A stretch of 32,693 nt of DNA from Chara braunii. Lineage: Eukaryota > Streptophyta > Charophyceae > Charales > Characeae. Position 1 is the stretch's first letter. Every line of letters begins with the position of its first letter. The stretch spans positions 4,097,995 to 4,130,687 of the forward strand of contig BFEA01000062.1 of NCBI GenBank assembly GCA_003427395.1, given 5' to 3'. The position numbers and the translations under genes were made by a program. Of the stretch, positions 17,669-24,525 are shown in pieces. Below the pieces are notes generated by a model, which did no database searches, was not told the origin of the DNA, and was given only the letters and a program-made list of their open reading frames with translations.

Positions 17669-17733
17669 AATGATCCTTCCGCAGGTTCAGGTACGGTAGC
17701 TTCTCCTTCCTATAGATGACAAGGACCAAAGGG
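17669..17733 (-). pseudogene. 18S rRNA 3'-end / ITS1 junction fragment
   Basis: AATGATCCTTCCGCAGGTTC at 17669-17688 is the reverse complement of the universally conserved 3' end of eukaryotic 18S rRNA with the first ITS1 bases. After a small deletion, CTTCTCCTTCC and ATGACAAGG (17700-17733) match the next, more 5' part of helix-45-proximal 18S with changes. It is a diverged fragment of about 65 bp and not a functional rRNA gene. Bases left of 17669 may be ITS1, but I cannot confirm that. Confidence 0.75.
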
Positions 17734-18057
17734 TTCAATGAAAAGGCGGGGTGGACAAGGGGTGAGAAGAGTGTTGAGGTAAGCTTCCAGATTTCGGGGT
17801 GGCCTACCGTGCTGTTCTGAGGAGCCCCACCATTTCATGTCTACCCCTAGAGGCCACTCGCCAGAGAGACCTTGTGAAAGTAAGTAGACAATGGATCAGT
17901 GAGCAACTGTAATCGCCATCATCTTGGTCTGAGGGGCGATTACGTATGGCACTCACTCTTTCTTTTCTTTTCATTTCTTCGAGCCTCAATAGGACTAAGA
18001 TAGAGTCCTTAATGCTGGCAAGGCTCTGTGTATTGTGTGCGGAGCTACCATCCCTTC
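17734..18057. other. Non-coding stretch
   Basis: Between the rDNA fragment and the third LTR-like copy I see no gene. A reading frame on - is a by-product of low complexity. Confidence 0.45.
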
Positions 18058-18176
18058 TGGCAAGAAGAAATAAGAATAGAAGAAGAAGAAGAAGAAGAAG
18101 ATGATGATGAACACTATCAAAGACCAATGGCAGTCCCCCTTCCCTCGCCACTATCTCTGACCTCCAATTACTTTAT
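18058..18176 (-). repeat. Third, partial LTR-like copy
   Basis: Shares GAAGAAATAAGAA and the GAAGAAGAAG run with the copy at 14058, AAAGACCAATG and CTTCCCTCGCCA with both others, and ACCTCCAATTACT with the flank of the copy at 17117. It lacks the TGTTACAATCC end, so it is truncated. Confidence 0.6.
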
Positions 18177-18245
18177 ATGTGTGTGTCATCCTTTGCAAAG
18201 AGGCTACACTACCCTTCTTTGTAGAGCTCCAATCCCCGCCGTTCT

Positions 18246-18322
18246 CAGTTCCAATCAAATTGCCCCCCCACCCCTCCGAGTTCCAATCAAATTGCCTCCC
18301 TCCGAAAGTGCCAATTGAACTC
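18246..18322 (+). repeat. Degenerate ~30-bp tandem repeat
   Basis: AGTTCCAATCAAATTGCC occurs at 18247 and 18279, and a weaker AGTGCCAATTGAACTCCC follows at 18308. A second small pair (TTCCAA, then ACAGATGTTC) follows at 18378 and 18425. Confidence 0.65.
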
Positions 18323-18635
18323 CCCCCTCACTGCGCCACCCCCTTGTGAAGCGTTTATGCTGATCAAATCTTGACCATTCCAATGCTAACAGATGTTCCT
18401 CCCGACTCCCGAGGTTCATACCGTTCCAATTTTGACAGATGTTCTGAGGGACATGTCTGATTTGAAGCAACCATGGTTTGAGACAGTGGGGAGGAACCGG
18501 CATGTGAGAACACGAAGATTGGGAGCGGCCAGAACTCCTTGAAGACCATGCATTAGTACCAAACAGTCTCCCCTATCAATCTGTCACTAGCTCTCTATAC
18601 AATTTCCCTGGCCTATCCTATTAAACCCTAGCCGA

Positions 18636-18747
18636 CTACCTTCTTCGGCTGAATACAACGTATGGTCATTATTGCTGTATTTGGATTACCTGTCCGTCTA
18701 AATACAGGAATAATGAGCGTAATGTTCTGAGTGGGCGAAGAAGGTAG
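18636..18747. mobile_element. Palindromic MITE, copy 2 (112 bp)
   Basis: Opens CTACCTTCTTC and closes GAAGAAGGTAG like copy 1. The left arm GAATACAACGTATGGTCATT and TTGCTGTATTT are close to both arms of copy 1. The right arm is more diverged. It lies about 0.56 kb upstream of the splice acceptor of myosin exon 1. Confidence 0.85.
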
Positions 18748-19302
18748 CTCTCACTCTATCACTCGCTCCTCTTGCCAGATGACCACTGCAGAGTCTGATC
18801 ACATAGGTGCTCTCCTGCTGACCACCAGATATGTATCCGCCTGTCCCCACCGCCTTGTTTCCTCTCCCAAGTACCTCCTCCCAACCTAGGCACCCTTATC
18901 TCTGCAGTGCCCCCCCTCCTTGGCTATAGTGTGAGTGTGCCCTTAGTGGTTCTCATATGGAACATTCTGGAAGGGGGATGAGTTGAATTGAGAAGCACCT
19001 CTGACTCATAAAGCATTGCTGGATGTTGACTTCCACGTACAGTGAGAGCATTTATTGAATTGACAAGTGCCTTTTTGACTGAATCTGGCCTTCATTGTTG
19101 TCGGAGTGCATCTGGGAAAATTATTTGTGTGAGTATGCCCTAATAAAGCAAGGTGCGCGTTCGACTCTGGGGTGGATGACTGGGGTTGGGGGAAAGCCTT
19201 GCGCAGAAGGAGAAGATTGTGTCTCTCTGTGTCTGATGTTTTTGTCATTTACTATAGTATATAGAGTGATGGGTTCATTGTGGTTGATTTTGTTTGTTGC
19301 AG
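18748..19302 (+). other. Region upstream of myosin exon 1; no gene recognised
   Basis: It should contain part of a 5'-UTR intron, since 19303 looks like a splice acceptor. GTGTGAGTATGCCCT at 19127 repeats a motif of the 69-bp units at 3325, and GCGCGTTCGACTCTGGGG at about 19153 resembles a tRNA T-arm. Neither supports a gene call. Confidence 0.4.
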
Positions 19303-19360
19303 TTCTTCAAACCTGGACATGCAAAGAATGGATTCGGGTGGAGGCGAGGCCATCGATCAG
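19303..19360 (+). CDS. Myosin exon 1 (coding from 19319)
   Basis: A pyrimidine-rich acceptor TTTGTTTGTTGCAG ends at 19302. Sixteen bases of leader precede ATG at 19319, and 14 codons ([14 protein letters not shown]) end at CAG before the donor GTGGGA. Phase 0 matches exon 2. A second ATG at 19328 could also serve. The acceptor implies at least one upstream 5'-UTR exon. The leader residues are not conserved, so this exon is predicted from splice sites and phase only. Confidence 0.6.
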
Positions 19361-19740
19361 GTGGGATAATTTCTGTGGGCCCTTTGTACAATGCACGCCA
19401 CGTAAATCTTTGATCTCCTTTCCATACAGTGATTTACGTGTGGCTACTTTTTCACTGTAAGGGATTATTGAACGTCAGGACTTCTGCCAGATATTCAGTT
19501 TCCAACGTGCTCTCGTGTTTGTTTCCAATGTCCTCTCTTGTTTGTGTATGTGCAGTGCATGTTGGTCGTGTATGTGCACTTTGNNNNNNNNNNNNNNNNN
19601 NNNNNNNNNNNNNNNNNNNNNNNNNNNNNNNNNNNNNNNNNNNNNNNNNNNNNNNNNNNNNNNNNNNNNNNNNNNNNNNNNNNNNNNNNNNNNNNNNNNN
19701 NNNNNNNNNNNNNNNNNNNNNNNNNNNNNNNNNNNNNNNN

Positions 19741-19810
<70 letters not shown>

Positions 19811-21051
19811 AATTACCGAAAAACATTGAAGTGCTGGGTTGAATTGTTGATGTTCTATTACAATTTCGAAACATACCGTACAAGTCCGTGGCAAGTGGAA
19901 TGATACCGAGAAACGGAGCATGGCCGCTGTGTGATGATGGCATGCACTAGCAAATGAAGAAACGGACCAAGTTTCTTGATCTAAAACAAACAAAGAAACA
20001 TATCTTCTGTTCCCAGCACGTGTTGCTCAACAGTACACAATGCGACCAATATGTAGCTGTTCATGAAAAGGTCATGAGCTGGTTTCCTCATGATGAGTCC
20101 GATCAGATGATTACAGTAATGTCAGAGGGTTCCCCCTTGGAAGAAATAGCAATAACAACAACAAGAAAACAAACGTAGCATTTGTCCTGCGAAGTTTTCG
20201 AGCACGTCTGATTCTTTTTTTTTTTTAATTACTGTGTTCGTAACTTTGCAGTTCGCCAAGCCAGACACTGCCCAGGTGACCATTGGTTCGCCAGTATGGG
20301 TCGAGGACCCTGTGATTATGTGGATAGAGGCCACTGTAATAAAGATATCAGGCGACAAGATTACATCAGAGACACGAGATGGGAACACGGTAAGCCGGAC
20401 TCCTTCTCTGCTTCATCAATTGGTCGGTTGCCTGGTACGATGCTCAGTCTCTGTGCTGTTGCTGTGTTGAGATTATGCAAACGGCGATTTATTTGTGAAT
20501 GTCGAAAAAAGGACTGGCAACTTTACAAGCCTATCTCCGGTTCTTTTGAAAACTAAATAGAACGACACGACTGGTGCCAACGAGTGATTAGTGCCTATGA
20601 TCAGTCACCTGTCATTCCGACGAAGTCATACCAAATAATAGCAAACCATTGAACGTGTGGTAAGGTTTCCTTGAATCCTCGACCATCTCTAGCTCATTAC
20701 ATAATGTATCCTTTCAGCCAGACACTCTGGATGGCAGATCTATGAAATGCGCTACAGAAAGGTAGGTTTGTTCTAAAAGAGTAAGGAATTAACATGTGAG
20801 TTAATGGTAATCAATGCTGGCAGGGGGAGGTCCTCTTAACTTTTCTAAAAAAAGATCCTTGTTGAAGTGTAAATGTTCTTATGGGATGCTGGAGCCGGTT
20901 TCCAGCACGTGCTGCTCCCCAGGAATAGGTTGGAGCATTTGCCCCCCCCCCCCAAAAAAAAAAAAACGGCGGGGGGGAGAAAACAAAAAAAAAAGAGTTA
21001 ATGGTGCTATACCATCGTAAACCCGCCCATGTGATCCATTCCTTATTGAAC

Positions 21052-21121
<70 letters not shown>

Positions 21122-21430
21122 CTGCGTGGGTTTGTTTTATGATTTGATCTCATAGAATAACCAGCCGTGACCAAATCTCATTGTGAAGACTAACTCTGTG
21201 AAAAGTTGAAATTTAAACATGCTCTTATTCTTTTTGTTGCTGGGTGTTTTCCTTTGGCGTCGTGTTTTCTTGTATTTGTTGTGAAGGTGGTTTCCAGCAT
21301 CGAAAATGTGTACCCAAGAGATGAGGAAGCCCCCTCAAATGGGGTGGATGACATGACAAAGCTGTCCTACCTGCATGAACCTGGCGTCCTGCAGAATTTG
21401 TACATTAGATACCAACTGGATATGATCTAT
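19319..21430 (+). CDS. Class XI myosin heavy chain, N-terminal exons 1-3 (gene continues beyond the visible exons)
   Basis: Myosin XI is the actin motor that moves organelles and drives cytoplasmic streaming in plants and characean algae. Three phase-0 exons can be joined (19319-19360, 20252-20389, 21287-21430) to give about 108 residues. They comprise a short Gly/Glu leader, the SH3-like subdomain ([12 protein letters not shown], a plant myosin XI hallmark) and the start of the motor ([28 protein letters not shown], then RYQLDMIY). The break after MIY is where plant myosin XI continues with the TYTGN strand leading to the P-loop. I find no such exon in the remaining 11 kb, so intron 3 exceeds that or the gene is broken. 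Class VIII is less likely because [15 protein letters not shown] is XI-like. The host appears intact here: no stop interrupts the exons and all junctions are GT-AG. Confidence 0.9.
19584..19740. other. Assembly gap (157 N)
   Basis: A run of N abutting a GA array, inside myosin intron 1. The size may be an estimate from mate pairs. Confidence 0.99.
19741..19809 (+). repeat. (GA)n microsatellite
   Basis: 69 bp of uninterrupted GA after the gap, within myosin intron 1. It probably caused the gap. Confidence 0.97.
19865..19965 (+). pseudogene. Degenerate U6 snRNA copy
   Basis: The core 19896-19965 aligns with U6 snRNA: TGGAATGATACCGAGAA against TGGAACGATACAGAGAA, then AGCATGGCC exactly, CTGTGTGATGATGGCATGCAC (mostly transitions against the U6 form) and AAATGAAGAAACGG with an extra TAGC before it. 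Upstream, TTCGAAACATACCG recalls the 5' stem and following segment, with about a dozen inserted bases. The ACAGAGA box reads ACCGAGA; the catalytic AGC is kept. No TATA box or terminal T-run is in place, so this is a pseudogene, in sense orientation in myosin intron 1. Confidence 0.7.
20252..20389 (+). CDS. Myosin exon 2 (SH3-like subdomain)
   Basis: 138 bp, 46 codons, phase 0 at both ends. The acceptor TAACTTTGCAG ends at 20251 and the donor GTAAGC begins at 20390. The protein runs [20 protein letters not shown] and continues to RDGNT. It matches the plant myosin XI N-terminal beta-barrel, where VWVEDP and a downstream Asn-Gly-(Lys/Asn)-Thr are conserved. Confidence 0.92.
20718..20761 (+). 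other. 44-nt exon-like segment in myosin intron 2 (possible poison exon)
   Basis: TATCCTTTCAG ends at 20717 and GTAGGT begins at 20762, both strong splice signals around 44 nt. The length is not a multiple of three. If it were joined between exons 2 and 3, exon 3 would be read out of frame and meet TGA within about 25 codons. The segment starts CCAGACACT, as does part of exon 2 (GCCAGACACTG). It could be a regulated unproductive exon, a relic of exon duplication or chance. Confidence 0.35.
20942..20966 (+). repeat. C12-A13 homopolymer block
   Basis: A run of C directly followed by a run of A, then CGGC and a G-run, in myosin intron 2. Confidence 0.9.
21054..21118 (+). repeat. (GA)n microsatellite
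   Basis: About 65 bp of GA in myosin intron 2. Confidence 0.97.
21287..21430 (+). CDS. Myosin exon 3 (start of motor domain)
   Basis: 144 bp, 48 codons, phase 0 at both ends, between an acceptor ending GTGAAG and a donor GTAAGT at 21431. The protein opens [16 protein letters not shown] and includes [18 protein letters not shown]. This is the segment just before the first motor beta-strand, and it lies close to land-plant myosin XI. Confidence 0.95.
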
Positions 21431-21434
21431 GTAA

Positions 21435-21472
21435 GTCTGTCCAATGCCAGAAGTCGGAGGTTCAAATCCTGC
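21435..21472 (+). other. tRNA-like 3' half next to the exon 3 donor site
   Basis: GGTTCAAATCC at 21459-21469 is a perfect pol III B-box. It is flanked by 5-nt arms (GGAGG/CCTGC, four pairs) and preceded at tRNA spacing by an anticodon-arm-like TCTG/CAGA hairpin with an 8-nt loop. The A-box position would fall inside exon 3 and is absent. It is likely a truncated tRNA or SINE relic. Confidence 0.3.
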
Positions 21473-21534
21473 TTTCCTCGGGGTTTATGTGAACTTTGTG
21501 GTGGGAACCGCGTCCTATCAATGCGGATTTTGGA

Positions 21535-21574
21535 TTTTTTTTTTTTGTCTTTTTTTTTGGGGGGGGGGNGGGGG
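21535..21574 (+). repeat. T-run then G-run with an N
   Basis: T-runs, interrupted by GTC, then about 16 G with one N at 21569: the mirror image of the C-then-A blocks nearby. Confidence 0.9.
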
Positions 21575-21830
21575 CCAAAATTCTCCCATTGTTGATCCTC
21601 GCTTCCTGATGATTTTTGTACTTAAGCCCACTGAAGTAGTAGCCCTTCTTTCCCAGCTAAGTTCCCCCCCTACGGTACAGCGGTAGCCCCGGTGCAGGGA
21701 TGGCAGGCCGAAACATAGGGCAAAAAAAAACGTTTTCAGGACAGGTAGGGGTCTGGCGCCAGGGCCTCAAACTGATTTGACGGTTTTGGCAACATCAGAC
21801 AAGGTTGGGATCCCAGCTGTAAAGGCTATT

Positions 21831-21831
<1 letters not shown>

Positions 21832-21880
<49 letters not shown>

Positions 21881-21890
21881 AAAAAAAAAA
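21832..21890 (+). repeat. C39-A20 homopolymer block
   Basis: 39 C then 20 A. Such long pure runs are unusual in genomic DNA and hard to sequence, so the lengths are not reliable. Confidence 0.9.
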
Positions 21891-22292
21891 CCTTTTTAAT
21901 TTATTAATGGAAACTCGAATGTTTTTTGTTTCCTTTTTTTTGTTTTTGAAATTCGTCGTCTGACTTGTCTCCAATAAAACCAGTGAGCTGGGGCCATGCA
22001 CCCCCTGCCTCAATAGGTAGTGTGAGATTCAAGAATGAGAGAGGACAATAGCATAGTAAAAAATGCAGCGGTCCCCCATATGACGAGAAGATAAGCCTGC
22101 ATTTTATATGGAAAAAAAAAAACGAAAAGGAAAAAACAGTGAGCTGGCACAACAGTTTTGAAAAATTGGAAAATCTGGAAGAGCTTTCCAATATGTCCAA
22201 GTTTTTAATATTTATAATTTAGTGGCTATCACCAGCATTCCCCTAATGTTGCCAAGTATAGGCAGGGTAGAGGTACCGACAGGGGCACGGTG

Positions 22293-22296
<4 letters not shown>

Positions 22297-22354
<58 letters not shown>
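22297..22354 (+). repeat. (GA)n microsatellite
   Basis: About 58 bp of GA between low-complexity intronic sequence and the LINE. Confidence 0.97.
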
Positions 22355-22357
<3 letters not shown>

Positions 22358-22601
22358 GAAACGGTTGTAGGTGGGCTTGTTTCTCCACTCCAAGAGCCCT
22401 GTCAGACTTCAAGAGGGGTTTTGAGGTAAGAGAATGAAAAACAGGAAAACAGTTGGCTGGAATCAACATGCGTAGACAAGATGGAGAGATCAATAGATAA
22501 ATTGTATTAGAGTAGATTTGGACTGTGTTACCAACCGGGCTGCCTGGGTCATCTTGGTTGCCCGGGTGGCCCGGCTGGGCAAGGGCCAAGGGAGTTCTCT
22601 G

Positions 22602-22615
22602 TTTTTTTTTTTTTT
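22602..22615 (-). other. T-run, possible 3' poly-A of the antisense LINE
   Basis: A 14-T run would be a poly-A tail on -. It lies about 1 kb beyond the last LINE coding remains, and no matching target-site duplication at the far end was found, so linkage to the LINE is uncertain. Confidence 0.3.
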
Positions 22616-23587
22616 GTGCTAAATTTGGGAAATCTCATTGCCATAGAATCAATCCAACATCCAAGTAGTAGCCCTAAGCTATGATGTGACCGCCTACACT
22701 ACGTCCCTAGCCTAGCCTCCTGTCAAATACCTAGAGAACTAGCTCTGGAACAGGGGCTGGTGAAGGAAAAAACAGTGCTGGACGACATGCAAAGATTACA
22801 GATGATCCCCAGGGAAAGTAATCAATGCCGTCCACTCGGATCTCTCAACCGTCATTGGAAGAAGCGTGCATGAGTAACTGTTATGCTACTTTTGACTTGC
22901 CGGTGGAATAGGAACCGGACTGATGAGATAAAATCTTTTTCTTGTGGAAGTATCGTCTGACTGTATCCTTGAGGGTAGCATCTGAAGCGAGCAACTCTAA
23001 ACCCTAGAGATCTGGGAGGCAGATGACCCATTGACCAAACTATTATTGGGAGCTTGGACCGTGTATCTTGATGGGGAGTAGTGTGATGGGTAATCGGTGT
23101 TAGGATTTAGTGCAGTGTGAATGATGTGGGTGTGTTGGGTTTCCTGTGTGGGCATGAGACCTGGAGGATGGGAGGGTATTTCGATTGATGAGGGTGCGTT
23201 TGGGTGATGTTTGATGGTGAGCAGTGGTTGGGGGGGGCGGGGGGGGGGCGGTGGTAGGTGATTAGGGTGGGTTGACAGAGAAGTTCATAGAGCGGTATCT
23301 GTTTCATTTAGTGCGATGGGGGATAGGTTGTTTTTTACTGTGGGTTGTGTTGGACTGGTGGGATTTTGAGTATTTGATGTGGGCATAACTAACCAGTCTT
23401 GTAAGCGCAGTCTTTCTCTTTCAACCGTTCCTAGTTTCCCGTTGCCTAGAATCAGGGAGATGACTTTATTAATGATCTCTTGTTTCTTATCTGGGGCATT
23501 TTGTAGGGATTGGAGTTTCGTGTATGTTCTGTTCCATTGTGCTTGAATTTCTGTTTCGACCGTCTGTTTAATGGCTATGAGGGGTTT
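22616..23587. other. Probable LINE 3' untranslated region or intronic sequence
   Basis: No gene recognised. It holds a G-rich stretch at 23229-23252. From 23300 to 23587, - strand translation shows short stop-interrupted scraps that may be the end of ORF2. Confidence 0.4.
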
Positions 23588-24206
23588 TCAGGGGTATTGA
23601 AATCTCGAAGGTTGCTGCGCATCTCCTTTTCCAGATCGCCCCGAGGGTCGATTTTTTGATGGGTGAGAAGAAAAGATGCTCAAAACCTTTGACTCTTTGA
23701 GGGGTGGGTTTTGGTCTACCTCTAGGAATAGGGTGCCCAGGTTGATCGCGATGGTTTTATTGGAGTGTTTGTTCCAGGTTAATTCTATATCGTGCCAGAG
23801 TTGCTTTGTCTTTGGGCAATCTATGAAGCAATGATCGAGTGATTCTTCGAGTTGGGTGTTGCATTGCTCAGTGTCATTATCTTTCTTTCTTCTTTGCGAT
23901 AGCCAGAGATTGACGGGCACTCCACAAAATGTTATGAGCCATAGCAGACTAGCTAGTTTGGGTGGTCTTGTGCCAAAGATAGAGGTCCATGATGGGTTGA
24001 TGTTGACCGCTGTGATGGCATTTTCCTCCTTTTCCCATCTTTTTTGTATGATTGTGTGTATGGAGAGGGGTTTGTTGTGAAGCTTGTAGCCTAACTTGGG
24101 TGTGTAGTCAGTGAGTGCATTGCGGCGCTCTCTTGTGGAATGCGGGCTGGTTCTAGTCCAAGACCATTCAACTGGATCTATTTCCTGGTGTTTTATTTCT
24201 GTTTCG

Positions 24207-24312
24207 GATCGGTAGACTTTGTTTCTGTCCCATTCTATGACCCGGATTCTTGTGAGATCGGTAGACTTTGTTTCTGTCCCATTCTATGACCCGGATTCTA
24301 TGACCCGGATTC
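24207..24312 (-). repeat. 49-bp tandem duplication plus nested 14-bp duplication in LINE ORF2
   Basis: GATCGGTAGACTTTG begins at 24207 and again at 24256. In the second unit TATGACCCGGATTC is itself doubled (24285-24298, 24299-24312). It disrupts the frame downstream of the RT domain. Confidence 0.93.
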
Positions 24313-24487
24313 TTGTGAGACCATTCCAAGACCCTTCTGCCCTTGGTTCTTTGCTAATGAAACTAGCTGGGTATCCTGGTTCCTGTGGGGGATAGATGGA
24401 AAATAGTATCCAGTTCTTATTCTGTAGGTTGTTGTTTGTGACAAGTATTTCTGTGGGATGTATTTGTTCTCTGTTCAATGCCCGATC

Positions 24488-24525
24488 GCCCCACATCCAC
24501 TTTTGAGCCCCACATCCACTTTTGA
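24488..24525 (-). repeat. 19-bp tandem duplication in LINE ORF2
   Basis: GCCCCACATCCACTTTTGA occurs at 24488-24506 and 24507-24525 without change. Confidence 0.95.

Noticed and set aside
20087-20115. Possible hammerhead ribozyme core (ATGATGAGTCCG)
   Set aside because: The first core base pattern is altered, and no GAAA segment or flanking stems are found at the right distance.
19954-20178. 74-residue frame on + considered as an upstream myosin exon
   Set aside because: No similarity to myosin, overlaps the U6 relic, and ends in a stop before the exon 2 acceptor.
22920-22965. CTGATGAG as a second hammerhead candidate
   Set aside because: No CGAAA partner and no stem II.
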